Assembly (NCBI RefSeq): GCF_010725885.1
Contig: NZ_AP022600.1
Coordinates: 2,604,001 to 2,668,000, forward strand
Length of the DNA stretch: 64,000 nt
Reading direction: 5' to 3'
DNA from: Mycolicibacterium tokaiense
GTDB taxonomy: Bacteria; Actinomycetota; Actinomycetes; Mycobacteriales; Mycobacteriaceae
The position numbers and the translations under genes were made by a program. The notes beneath the pieces were generated by a model. The model was not told the origin of the DNA and ran no database searches. It saw only the letters and a list, made by a program, of their open reading frames with translations. Below are positions 24,312 through 32,896 of the stretch, piece by piece; positions within the stretch are counted from its first letter, which is position 1; every line of letters starts with the position of its first letter.

Positions 24312-25388
24312 TCACGGGATCAGTCTGGCGGCCCGGTACTGCGCCACGGTATCGGCCAGCGACTGCGGGGTCGCCCGGAAACCGTCGAAACCCGCGCTGC
24401 GGGCCTTGGTGGTGTCGGTGAGGCATTCGATGTCGCGACCCAGATCGGCATCGGTGTGCCACCACGAGGCCAGCCGGTCGACGTCGTGCTCGACCAGGCC
24501 ATGGCGGGCGGCAATGTCCTTCCAGACGGATGCGGCATCGTGCATCTGGTCTTCCAGCGGCCGCGGCGCCGTGTCGAAACCCACCGGGGTCACGTCGAAG
24601 AGGGCAGCCAACTGGGGCCACAACCAGCGCCACCGGAACACGTCGCCGTTGGCAGTGTTGAATGCCTGATTGTGGCCGTGGGGAGACGCTGCCGCCCAGA
24701 TCATCTGATCGGCCAGCAGGGTGGCGTCGGTGACGTCGGTCAGGCCGTTCCACTGGGTCTCGGATCCCGGAAAGATGAAGGGGCGGCCGGTCTCTCGACA
24801 GATGGTGGCGTACACAGACAGCGTCAGCACCATGTTCATGGCGTTGCCCACCGCGAAACCGCACACGGTGTGAGATCGGTGCACACTCCAGGTGAATCCC
24901 ATCCGCTGCGCCGCGGCGAACAACTCGTCTTCCTGCGCATAGTAGAAGTTCGGTGACGGCAGCCGGGGCTCGGATTCGTGGAACGGGGTCTCGGCCTGCA
25001 CACCGTTGCCATAGTCCTCGAACGAGCCGAGATAGTGTTTGAGCCCGGTCATCAACGCGACATGCTCGACCGAACCTCCGGCCTCCAACGCGACCAAGAC
25101 GTTTCGCAGCAAGGCTGAATTCACCGCGATGTTGGCGGCCTCGTCGGATTGGCGCATCCACGCCGTGACGAACACCGCCTCGGGCCTGATGTCAGCCAGC
25201 GCTTCGCGTAGTTGACCCTCGTCGAGGAGGTCTGCCGTCACAGGGATCGCGTCGGCGACCGGCAATTCTGTCCTGCGGGACAGCCCATAGGTGCGCCGGC
25301 CGGCAGCTACCAGTCGACGGCAGATGGCCTGCCCCGAGATGCCGGTGGCACCCACTACCAGCGCGTCACTTCTGTCCGAAACGTTCAT
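24312..25388 (-). CDS. PRISE-type NAD(P)H reductase (progesterone 5-beta-reductase/iridoid synthase-like SDR)
   Basis: A 358-residue extended SDR. The Rossmann motif VVGATGISGQAI is near residue 10. LMTGLKHYLGSFEDYG is close to the family motif TGxKHYxGPFE (conserved Lys), and the NFYYAQEDEL segment carries the family Tyr. These are hallmarks of the PRISE enzymes (progesterone 5-beta-reductase, iridoid synthase), which reduce activated C=C bonds of enones with NADPH. GATGISG matches the special dinucleotide motif of the family. It is transcribed separately from the ABC operon, since a strong hairpin lies just upstream. A bacterial role on an enone or enal intermediate is plausible. Confidence 0.82.
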   Translation of the reverse strand: MNVSDRSDALVVGATGISGQAICRRLVAAGRRTYGLSRRTELPVADAIPVTADLLDEGQLREALADIRPEAVFVTAWMRQSDEAANIAVNSALLRNVLVALEAGGSVEHVALMTGLKHYLGSFEDYGNGVQAETPFHESEPRLPSPNFYYAQEDELFAAAQRMGFTWSVHRSHTVCGFAVGNAMNMVLTLSVYATICRETGRPFIFPGSETQWNGLTDVTDATLLADQMIWAAASPHGHNQAFNTANGDVFRWRWLWPQLAALFDVTPVGFDTAPRPLEDQMHDAASVWKDIAARHGLVEHDVDRLASWWHTDADLGRDIECLTDTTKARSAGFDGFRATPQSLADTVAQYRAARLIP

Positions 25389-25422
25389 TGGTTCTCCTTC
25401 TCGTGTTGTCAGACAGACGCCG

Positions 25423-25456
25423 TCGAGGCGGACACCCGTCAGAGCGTCCGCCTCGA
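25423..25456. terminator. Hairpin terminator after the ABC/oxidoreductase operon
   Basis: TCGAGGCGGAC (25423-25433) and GTCCGCCTCGA (25446-25456) form an 11-bp perfect stem with a 12-base loop. It lies 13 bases beyond the M24 gene stop on the minus strand and upstream of the PRISE gene. It probably ends the eight-gene operon. Confidence 0.65.
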
Positions 25457-25469
25457 GTGGTCGGTGCCG

Positions 25470-26861
25470 TCATGGCGTGCTGATCGTGCTCTCGCCCCGG
25501 CCGATCGAGGTGTTCAGGTGCGACTGCGAATCACGCAGTGTGGGCAGTGCACCTCCCACGGTGAAGTAGCGCTGACCCGCGACCAGCAGGTCCTCGGCGG
25601 GGAACTTGGTGATGACTTCGCAGCCGGTGGCGGTGACCACCAGTTCCTCCTCGATTCGGGCCGCACCCCAGCCGTCGGCTGCCGGCCAGTAGGTCTCCAG
25701 TGCGAAGACCATGCCTTCCTCGAGTACCTCGGGGTGATCGAATGACACCAATCGGGAGAAGATCGGCTTCTCCCAGATCGACAGACCGACGCCGTGCCCA
25801 TACTGCAGCGCAAAGGCGGCCTCCTCGTCGGCGAAGCCGAACTCCTGCGCTTTCGGCCAGACCGCGACGATGTCGGCGGTGGTGGCACCGGGACGCACCA
25901 GGGCTATTGCCGCGTCCATGTACTCGCGTGCGCGGGTGTAGGCGTCACGCTGGGCGGCTGAGGCACTGCCGACGGCGAACGTGCGGTAGTAGCACGTGCG
26001 ATAGCCGTTGTAACTGTGCAGGATGTCGAAGAACGCCGGGTCGCCGGGGCGTAGGATGCGGTCGGAGTACACGTGCGGGTGCGGCGCGCACCGTTCACCG
26101 GAGATCGCGTTCACACCCTCGACGAACTCCGAACCCATGTCGTACAAGCTCTTGCTCACCAGGCCGACGCATTCGTTCTCCTTGACCCCGGGACGCAGGA
26201 ACTCATAGAGCCGGTCGTAGGCGGCGTCGACCATCGAGCAGGCCTGGGTGAGCAGACCGATCTCGTCCCGGGTTTTGATGCGCCGGGCCTCGAGGAACAC
26301 CTGCTGGCCGTCGGTGACGGTGATGCCGGCGTCCTGCAACGCCTTCAGGATGGGCAGTTCGATGACATCCACTCCCAGCGGATCACCCAGGAGTCCGTAG
26401 GCGTCCAGTTCCGCGCGGACCTTGCGCGCCACCTCGTCGGCGATACCCGCATCGGGGTGGAAAGCGCCGCGCAGCGTGGAGATGCCTGCGCGGGCACCGC
26501 TGGGCTGGGTCATCTTCGCGCCGTGGTGTGGGCCGTGCGGGTCGGCGTCGGATTCTGCTTTGGAGTAGTCCAACCACGGATTGTAGAGCTGGTGGTGCTT
26601 GGCCGCGGAACCGAAATCCCACACGATGGGCTCACCACCGCGGACCAGCAACGCGAACCGGATCAGCTTGTCCACCGCCCAGGTACCGATATGGGTGGCG
26701 CTCATGTAGCGGATGTTGGTGAAGTCAAAAGCCAGTACCGCGCCGAGTTCGGACTCGTCGAGTTTGGCCTTCAAGCGGGCCAGCCGCTCATCGCGGAGCC
26801 GGTCGAAGTCGAGGCGCTGTTCCCAGTCGACGGCGTTGGTTCCGTAGGTGGCGATGCCCAT
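25470..26861 (-). CDS. M24-fold (creatinase/Xaa-Pro aminopeptidase-like) protein with an altered metal site
   Basis: A 463-residue protein with the two-domain creatinase layout: N-terminal ribonuclease-H-like domain (about residues 20-185) and C-terminal pita-bread domain (about 195-430). Of the five M24 metal ligands, Asp279 (FFDILHSYNG), His356 (QYGHGVGLS), Glu389 (ALETYW) and Glu405 (IEEELVV) are present. The second Asp, expected 11 residues after the first, is Cys290 (RTCYYRTF). That change argues against an ordinary di-metal aminopeptidase; creatinase-like or DddP-like (DMSP lyase) chemistry uses the same fold. Being the last gene of a catabolic ABC operon, it may hydrolyse or cleave a small metabolite rather than peptides. 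That is inference. Confidence 0.8.
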   Translation of the reverse strand: MGIATYGTNAVDWEQRLDFDRLRDERLARLKAKLDESELGAVLAFDFTNIRYMSATHIGTWAVDKLIRFALLVRGGEPIVWDFGSAAKHHQLYNPWLDYSKAESDADPHGPHHGAKMTQPSGARAGISTLRGAFHPDAGIADEVARKVRAELDAYGLLGDPLGVDVIELPILKALQDAGITVTDGQQVFLEARRIKTRDEIGLLTQACSMVDAAYDRLYEFLRPGVKENECVGLVSKSLYDMGSEFVEGVNAISGERCAPHPHVYSDRILRPGDPAFFDILHSYNGYRTCYYRTFAVGSASAAQRDAYTRAREYMDAAIALVRPGATTADIVAVWPKAQEFGFADEEAAFALQYGHGVGLSIWEKPIFSRLVSFDHPEVLEEGMVFALETYWPAADGWGAARIEEELVVTATGCEVITKFPAEDLLVAGQRYFTVGGALPTLRDSQSHLNTSIGRGESTISTP

Positions 26862-26906
26862 GGTCGTGTGGTCCTATCTGTGAAAGTATCTACGTGTGTG
26901 AAGGAT

Positions 26907-27695
26907 TCAGACGAGGACCATGCCACCGTCCACAGCCATCACTTGTCCGGTGATGTAGTCGGAGTCCGGTGCGGCCAGGAAGATCGCGGTGGGGACGATG
27001 TCCGCCGGGGTGGCGGCGCGACCGACCAGGGCTCCGGAAGCGAACGCGGCGAACGCATCTCCGGGCTGCTCGGCGTCACCGATGGCCACCAGATCCTTGT
27101 CCAGCTGCTGCCATAGTGGAGTGTCCACCACGCCGGGAGAGAACCCGTTGACGGTGATGGATTGGGCCGCCAGTGCCCGCGCAGCCGCCTGGATGATCGC
27201 AATGACGGCGAATTTGCTTGCGCTGTAGGGCGCGAAGCTGGCATAGCCCTCGCGACCGGCGATGGAGGCCGTATTGACGATCTTTCCGGGCCCGCCCTGG
27301 GCGATCATCTGTGTGGCCGCCTCCTGCGTCCCGATCAGCACGCCGAGGGCATTGACGTTCATCACCGTGTGCCAGCTGTCCTCGGTGATCTCCAGGAAAG
27401 GCTGGGGGATGTTGAGGCCGGCGTTGTTGAACATCACGTCGAGGCGGCCGTATTCGGACACCGCGGTGGCGATTGCAGTCCGAACCGACGCCCGGTCGGT
27501 GACATCGGCGACGGCGGCGCAGGCGCGTCCGCCCTGAGCGACGATGGCGTCGGCCACCGCATGGGCGCCGGCCGAGTCGCGGTCGACGACGGTGATCAGC
27601 GCGCCTTCTGCGGCCAGGCCATGTGCGAGGCCCGCGCCGATACCGCGGCCTGCGCCGGTGATGACGATGGACTTGTCGGTGAGTCGGTCGGTCAT
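26907..27695 (-). CDS. SDR family oxidoreductase
   Basis: A 262-residue classical SDR: TGAGRGIGAGLAHGL, Asp after strand 2 (VVDRDSAG, suggesting NAD), NNAGLN, catalytic YSASK and a C-terminal MAVDGGMVLV. AGGAG lies upstream of the ATG at 27695. It sits between another SDR and the M24 gene in the ABC operon. Enzymes of this type often interconvert secondary alcohols and ketones such as acetoin/diacetyl or sugar alcohols; the substrate is unassigned. Confidence 0.88.
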   Translation of the reverse strand: MTDRLTDKSIVITGAGRGIGAGLAHGLAAEGALITVVDRDSAGAHAVADAIVAQGGRACAAVADVTDRASVRTAIATAVSEYGRLDVMFNNAGLNIPQPFLEITEDSWHTVMNVNALGVLIGTQEAATQMIAQGGPGKIVNTASIAGREGYASFAPYSASKFAVIAIIQAAARALAAQSITVNGFSPGVVDTPLWQQLDKDLVAIGDAEQPGDAFAAFASGALVGRAATPADIVPTAIFLAAPDSDYITGQVMAVDGGMVLV

Positions 27696-27717
27696 GAGAA
27701 CTCCTGGTGGAAGACGG

Positions 27718-28488
27718 TCAGTGAAAGACGACGCCGCCGTTGACATCCAGCGAGGCGCCGGTGATGTAAGCGGCCGCGGGGGAGGACAGGAAGAGGATGG
27801 CGTTCGCGATGTCCTGCGGTGCGCCGGCCTTCTCGAGCGGGATCTTGGCCCATTCCGATTGTTTGATCTCTTCGAACGAAACCCCCCGTTCGGCGGCTTC
27901 GGATTCCAGGGCCGCGCGGTGCATGGCGGTGTCGATGTTGCCCGGGCACACGGTGTTGGCCCGGATCAGCGGAGCGAGTTCCTGAGCCAGGGCCTGGGTG
28001 AACACGATGAGTCCGGCTTTGGCGGCGCAATAGGCCGCAAAGTAGGCGTGTCCGGATCGGCCCCACCACGATGAGACAGCCGTGATGGCACCCCCGCCGT
28101 CCTGCTTGAGCAGAGGGACCAGCGCGTGCGTCATCTCGTATGCACCGGTGAGGTTGACGTCGATGACCCGCCGCCACTCGGTGGGGGTGAGGTCGGCGAT
28201 GCCGGCCGCGGTCTGCACGGTGCCTGCGACCAGGGCCAGGGCGTCGAGTCGCCCGAAGTCGGCGGCGACCTGCTCGGCCAGCGTGCCCACCCGAGAGGTC
28301 TGCGTGATGTCGGCGGTGTACGCCCGCACCGTGAGATGGGGGAACTCGGCGGCGAGATCCGGGGTGTGGGAGAGGAAGCGGTCGTCGGCGTCGACGAGGG
28401 CGACCGAAGTCCCGGCTTCCAGGAACGATCGCACCACCGCGCGGCCGATCCCACCGCCTGCACCGGTCACCAGAGCGGTGGTGGTCAC
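27718..28488 (-). CDS. SDR family oxidoreductase
   Basis: A 256-residue classical SDR with TGAGGGIGRAVVRSF, VDADD after strand 2 (NAD-type), a Ser in SSWWGRSGHAYFAAYCAAK carrying the Tyr/Lys pair, and C-terminal ASLDVNGGVVF. The usual NNAG motif reads VAGT (ALVAGTVQ), a departure in the active-site-supporting Asn loop. It overlaps the MDR dehydrogenase stop by 4 bases, so the two are cotranslated and may act in sequence. Confidence 0.87.
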   Translation of the reverse strand: MTTTALVTGAGGGIGRAVVRSFLEAGTSVALVDADDRFLSHTPDLAAEFPHLTVRAYTADITQTSRVGTLAEQVAADFGRLDALALVAGTVQTAAGIADLTPTEWRRVIDVNLTGAYEMTHALVPLLKQDGGGAITAVSSWWGRSGHAYFAAYCAAKAGLIVFTQALAQELAPLIRANTVCPGNIDTAMHRAALESEAAERGVSFEEIKQSEWAKIPLEKAGAPQDIANAILFLSSPAAAYITGASLDVNGGVVFH

Positions 28489-29555
28489 GTGTCACCACCG
28501 ACCCGGACCAGAAGCTTCTGCGCGTCGCCATCGGGGTCGAGCAGCCGGTCGAATCCACGTGACACGACGTCGTGAACGTCGATGATCTCGGTCAGCACGC
28601 GCTCCACCGGATAGCGACCGGAGGCGACGAGGGCGATGATCCGCGGCCAGTCGTACACCGGGTAGCACCACGTTCCGGTCAGGGTGAGATCCCGGTTGGA
28701 CAGCGCCATGGGGTCGATGGCAGCGGGTTTGACGTGTAGTCCGACCTGGGTGACGGTGCCGGCGGAGCGGACGCTGGCCAGCGCGGCGTTCAGGCCGGGT
28801 TCGCTGCCCGAGCATTCGGCAGCGACATCCACCCCGACACCGTTGGTCAGGTCCCGGACGAAGGCGGGCACGTCTGTTGCCGTCGGGTCGACGACGGTGA
28901 CCCCGCCCAATGCTTCGGCCAGTGCGCGCCGACGTGCATTCGGCTCGGAAACAATGACTTTCGAGGCTCCGCCGGCCTGCGCGTACAGCGCCGACAGTGC
29001 CCCGATGGGTCCGGCTCCGGTGATCAGGATGGTGTCACCGGCGCCCATCCCGGTCTGGTCGACGCCGTAAGCCGCGACCGCCGCCGGTTCGATCAGCGCA
29101 CCCTGAACATTGTCCACCTCAGGTGGCAGCACACTGACCTGCTGTTCCTGCACCACCACCAGTTCGGCGATACCTCCACCGTCCCAGCTCAATCCGGTGC
29201 AGGCCATGACCACACACAGGTGATTGAGGCCGCGCCGACAGTAGTAGCACTGACCGCAGGTCACCAGGGGCATCACCGAAACCCGATCTCCCACTTTCGT
29301 GCTGGTGACCTCGGAGCCGATGTCGACCACCTCGGCGGAGAACTCGTGGCCCAGCACCTGCGGCGCGTTGGCGCCGGTCAACGCGTGGGGTTCGGTAGGG
29401 ATCACGATGGGGCCGAACGCGTACTCGTGCAGATCGGTACCGCAGATCCCACAGAAGAACGGCCGCAGGAGCACGTCCCTGGGACCGACCGGTTGTGGGG
29501 CCGGGACCTCCTCGACGCGGACGTCGTGACGGTTGTGGAACACGGTGGCGAGCAT
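28485..29555 (-). CDS. Zinc-dependent MDR alcohol dehydrogenase ((R,R)-butanediol dehydrogenase-like)
   Basis: A 356-residue medium-chain dehydrogenase. Catalytic zinc ligands are Cys38 (CGICGTDLHEY) and His70-Glu71 (LGHEFS). The structural zinc lobe is Cys100, 103, 106 and 114 (CGQCYYCRRGLNHLC). The Rossmann motif is TGAGPIGAL. The stretch DLHEYAFGPIVIPTEPH is strongly like 2,3-butanediol dehydrogenases, so oxidation of a vicinal diol or polyol to a hydroxyketone is likely. It lies directly downstream of the permease gene (10-base gap). Sorbitol- or threonine-dehydrogenase-like activity is an alternative. Confidence 0.85.
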   Translation of the reverse strand: MLATVFHNRHDVRVEEVPAPQPVGPRDVLLRPFFCGICGTDLHEYAFGPIVIPTEPHALTGANAPQVLGHEFSAEVVDIGSEVTSTKVGDRVSVMPLVTCGQCYYCRRGLNHLCVVMACTGLSWDGGGIAELVVVQEQQVSVLPPEVDNVQGALIEPAAVAAYGVDQTGMGAGDTILITGAGPIGALSALYAQAGGASKVIVSEPNARRRALAEALGGVTVVDPTATDVPAFVRDLTNGVGVDVAAECSGSEPGLNAALASVRSAGTVTQVGLHVKPAAIDPMALSNRDLTLTGTWCYPVYDWPRIIALVASGRYPVERVLTEIIDVHDVVSRGFDRLLDPDGDAQKLLVRVGGDT

Positions 29556-29565
29556 GGCTGTCCTC

Positions 29566-30573
29566 CTACTTGACCAGGGTCATCTTGCGGCGGTCCATCG
29601 TCAGTGCGACCGCAGCGATGACAACCAGACCTTGAACGACGTTCTGCAGGAACGGATCGACCGCCGCGATCACCATGCCGTTGCCGAGGATCGCGATGAT
29701 CAGGACGCCGGTGACGGTGCGCAGCGGACCCCCGATTCCGCCCGAGAGCGGGGTGCCGCCCATGACCACCGCGGCGATGGCCGGTAGCAGGAAGGGCTCT
29801 CCCATGTCCGGGCTGGCGCTCTTGGCGCGCACCAACTGCAGCAGGCCGGCGATACCGACCAGGAAGCCGGAGATCATGAAGGCGTACACCTTGTAGCGCC
29901 GCACCGGCACGCCGGACAACCTCGAGGTCTTCTCGTTGCCGCCGAGCGCATAGAGGTATCGCCCCAGCCGGGTGCTGCGGGCAACGATGATCGCGACGAC
30001 GAGCACCAGGATGGCCCACAGCGCGATCACGGGCAGCCCGAGGAAGGTGCCGGTGAACAGATTGACAAACCCACCATCGGTGAGTGGTACGGGTGCTCCC
30101 CCCGCCATGTAGCTGGCCAACCCGTTGAAGGCGTACAACGTCCCCAGCGTGACCAGGAAGGAGGGCAGTCGACCGTAGGCGATGACCAGCCCGTTGAACA
30201 ACCCGCAGAGCATCCCGATCAGGGGGAGCAGTACCAACAGCGCACTGATTCCGGTGTACTGCACCATGAGTGCGCCGGAGAACGCGGTGAAGGTGAGGAT
30301 GGACCCGACGGACAGGTCGATGCTGCCCATCAGGATCACCACCGTCGAGGCAGTGGCGAGGATGAGCAGGACCGAGGACTGCCGCAGGATGTTGAGGAAG
30401 TTCTCGTGCCGGAGGAACCGGCTGTCCACCAGAGAGAACGCGATGATGAGCAGCAGCAGTGTCGCTATCGGGGCGATGGTGGACCAGTGCCGTTTGGCGA
30501 AGTCGAGCAGGTTCACCCGATCGGCCTCGGGTGGAGGTGCGGACGCCGGGGAGGTGTGCAGGTCGGTTGTCAT
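29566..30573 (-). CDS. ABC transporter permease (RbsC/ribose-like family)
   Basis: A 335-residue, highly hydrophobic membrane protein of the BPD_transp_2 family (RbsC, XylH, AraH). It has about eight to ten predicted membrane segments starting at about residue 35, and the family loop GGTPLSGGIGGPLRTVTGVLIIAILGNGM near residues 272-300. It should form a homodimeric channel with the adjacent RbsA-like ATPase. The gene is preceded by the ATPase (15-base gap) and followed by the MDR dehydrogenase. The family carries pentoses, other monosaccharides, polyols and autoinducer-2, so the substrate is probably a small polyhydroxylated molecule. Confidence 0.9.
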   Translation of the reverse strand: MTTDLHTSPASAPPPEADRVNLLDFAKRHWSTIAPIATLLLLIIAFSLVDSRFLRHENFLNILRQSSVLLILATASTVVILMGSIDLSVGSILTFTAFSGALMVQYTGISALLVLLPLIGMLCGLFNGLVIAYGRLPSFLVTLGTLYAFNGLASYMAGGAPVPLTDGGFVNLFTGTFLGLPVIALWAILVLVVAIIVARSTRLGRYLYALGGNEKTSRLSGVPVRRYKVYAFMISGFLVGIAGLLQLVRAKSASPDMGEPFLLPAIAAVVMGGTPLSGGIGGPLRTVTGVLIIAILGNGMVIAAVDPFLQNVVQGLVVIAAVALTMDRRKMTLVK

Positions 30574-30588
30574 GTGTTCGTACCTTCG

Positions 30589-32121
30589 TTAGACCATCGT
30601 TGCGATGAGGTCGGATTCCTGGGGTTTGGTGTCGACGTGCGCATCCACGCGGTGGGTGATCACGCCGTCCTTCATGACCGCGATGCGGTTGGACAACCCG
30701 ATGACTTCCAGCAGGTCGTCGCTGATCAGCAGGATCGCGACGCCGCTGTCAGCGAGGTCGCGGATGATGTCGTAGATCTCCTCTTTGGCGCCGGCGTCGA
30801 CACCCCGGGTGGGATTGTCCAGAATCAGCATGTCGACGCCGCGGGCCAGCCACCGGGCGATGATGGCCTTCTGCTGGTTACCCCCGCTGAGGCTGTCGAT
30901 CGGAGCCACGATCGACGCCGCCTTGATCCGCATCTTGCCGAAGTACTCCTTGGCTTCGGTCTTTTCGCGGCCCAGGTCCAGCAGCGGGGTTCTCTGCGAC
31001 GCGATGCGTGCGAACGAGATGTTCTGCGCCACGGAGAACGTGTCCAGCAATCCGTCGTCCTTGCGCTCCGGGGTGACGTAGCCGACCTTCAGGTCGCACA
31101 TGGTCGCGATCGACGGTCGGGCGATCTGCTTGCCCCGATAACTCAGCGTCCCCGCGGTGACCGGGCGGGCTCCGAAGACCGCGGCACCCAGCTCGCTCTT
31201 TCCCGAACCGAGAACGCCTGCGATGCCGACGATCTCACCGGCCTTGATCGACAGGTCGACATCCCTGAAGGCCTGGCCGTCCCCGAGGTTCTCCACCTCC
31301 AGCACCGCGTCGCCGGGGGTGGGGCGCTGTCTACCCTCCCGATAGAACTGCGCATCGCGTTCGCGGCCCACCATGAGGTAGTGCAGCTGACTCTCGGTCA
31401 GGGTTCCCGTGGATTCCTCTGCGACCACGGCGCCGTCTTTGAAGACCACGATGCGGTCGCTCCACTCCAGTAACTCGCTGAGGCGGTGGGACACGAACAC
31501 CACGGCACTGCGTTCCTTCACCCGCATGAGCACGGTGCGCAGGAACTCGATCTCGTCGGCAGCCAGGCCGGCGGTGGGTTCGTCGAGCAGGATGATGGGC
31601 TCCTCGTGGCCCAGCAGTTCGGCCAGGGCGAAGGCTTTGATGATCTCGAGAACCTGCCGCACCGCAAACGGGTAGTGGTCCACCGCAGCAGCCGGGTCCA
31701 CCCAGCCGTGGTCGAACCGCTCCAGAAGGTTGCGCACCCAGGCGATTCCAGCGCCGCGCCGGATCAGTCCGGCCCGGATGAAGTGCTGTTCGTGGGACAA
31801 TACGAAGTTCTCCCACACCGACCGGTTGGGCACCAGCGCGAGTTCCTGGAATATCCGGAAGACCCCGTTGCTGGTGGCTTCCCGGTAGTTGGCGAAGCTC
31901 ACCTCGCGGCCGTTGACCAGCACATGGCCCGCGTCCTGGTGGTCGGTACCGCTGATGATGTTCAGTACCGTGGACTTGCCGGCCCCGTTCTCGCCGATCA
32001 GCCCGACGATCTCACCTCGTCGAACCGAGAAACTCACTCCACGAAGCGCTTTCACCGGACCGAAAGTGCGTGTCACATCTCGGATCTCCAGCAGGGCTGG
32101 ATTGTGATCTGTCGAGGTCAT
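30589..32121 (-). CDS. ABC transporter ATP-binding protein with two NBDs (RbsA-like)
   Basis: A 510-residue protein with two tandem nucleotide-binding domains. The first has Walker A GENGAGKST (about residues 39-47) and Walker B ILLDEPTAGL. The second has GVLGSGKSE (about 291), signature LSGGNQQKAIIARWL (about 403-417) and Walker B LILDNPTRGVDAG. The second Walker A departs from GxxGxGK[ST]T and Asn replaces Glu after Walker B, as is usual in the degenerate half of RbsA/MglA-type ATPases. It energises uptake through the neighbouring permease. Confidence 0.92.
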   Translation of the reverse strand: MTSTDHNPALLEIRDVTRTFGPVKALRGVSFSVRRGEIVGLIGENGAGKSTVLNIISGTDHQDAGHVLVNGREVSFANYREATSNGVFRIFQELALVPNRSVWENFVLSHEQHFIRAGLIRRGAGIAWVRNLLERFDHGWVDPAAAVDHYPFAVRQVLEIIKAFALAELLGHEEPIILLDEPTAGLAADEIEFLRTVLMRVKERSAVVFVSHRLSELLEWSDRIVVFKDGAVVAEESTGTLTESQLHYLMVGRERDAQFYREGRQRPTPGDAVLEVENLGDGQAFRDVDLSIKAGEIVGIAGVLGSGKSELGAAVFGARPVTAGTLSYRGKQIARPSIATMCDLKVGYVTPERKDDGLLDTFSVAQNISFARIASQRTPLLDLGREKTEAKEYFGKMRIKAASIVAPIDSLSGGNQQKAIIARWLARGVDMLILDNPTRGVDAGAKEEIYDIIRDLADSGVAILLISDDLLEVIGLSNRIAVMKDGVITHRVDAHVDTKPQESDLIATMV

Positions 32122-32122
32122 C

Positions 32123-32896
32123 TCATACCGCCATGATTCCGCCGTCGATGGTGACCGCCGAACCCGTCAGGTAGCCCACGTCATCGCGCAGCAGGAACAA
32201 CACCAGCTCGGCGATCTCCCGGGGCTCGGCGTAGCGACGCACCGGGGTGCCTTCGATGAACCGGTCGTGCTCGTACCCCGGGTCGTCGGGGTTGACCAGC
32301 AGCTCCGAGCGGGTCATCAGGGGAGTGGCCACCGGCCCGGGACAGATGCAGTTGACCCGGATTCCCTGAGTGGCGACCTCTGCCGCCGCGCTGCGGGTCA
32401 GTCCCAGCACACCGTGTTTGGTCACCACGTAGTCGGACCGGTCAGGTGCCGCCTTCAGGCTGAGGATGGATCCGGTGTTCACCACGGCTCCGCCTCCGGC
32501 CTGCTGGATCAACGGTAGGACGTACTTGAGGCCGAAGAACATGCCGTCGAGGTTGATGCCCACCACCTTTCGCCATTCGTCGGAGGTGGTGTCGACAATG
32601 GACTTGTGCACACCTTCGACGCCGGCGTTGTTGAAGAACAGCTGCGGCGGGCCGACCAGTCCTGTTGCGGCCTCGGCGTAGGTCCGCACCTGAGCCGGGT
32701 CGGAGACGTCGGCGGCAAAGGGGTGCACTTCTCCGGCGGCGTCCGATGCTGTCTTCTCAGCGCCCTCGACGTTGACGTCGACGGCCAGGACCCGGGCACC
32801 GGCGGCGGCGAGTTCGAGGGCGACCGCTCGGCCGATGCCGCTGCCCGCTCCGGTGACAATGGCACCTTTTCCCGCGAACGTGTTGGTGTTTGTCAT
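32123..32896 (-). CDS. SDR family oxidoreductase
   Basis: A 257-residue classical SDR: VTGAGSGIGRAVALEL, VDVN after strand 2 (NAD-type), NNAGVEG, the catalytic segment YVVTKHG, and C-terminal SAVTIDGGIMAV. The ATG at 32896 overlaps the stop of the binding-protein gene (ATGA), and the ATPase starts 2 bases after its stop. An oxidoreductase is therefore embedded inside the transporter operon. It probably acts on the imported compound or its first product. Confidence 0.88.
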   Translation of the reverse strand: MTNTNTFAGKGAIVTGAGSGIGRAVALELAAAGARVLAVDVNVEGAEKTASDAAGEVHPFAADVSDPAQVRTYAEAATGLVGPPQLFFNNAGVEGVHKSIVDTTSDEWRKVVGINLDGMFFGLKYVLPLIQQAGGGAVVNTGSILSLKAAPDRSDYVVTKHGVLGLTRSAAAEVATQGIRVNCICPGPVATPLMTRSELLVNPDDPGYEHDRFIEGTPVRRYAEPREIAELVLFLLRDDVGYLTGSAVTIDGGIMAV

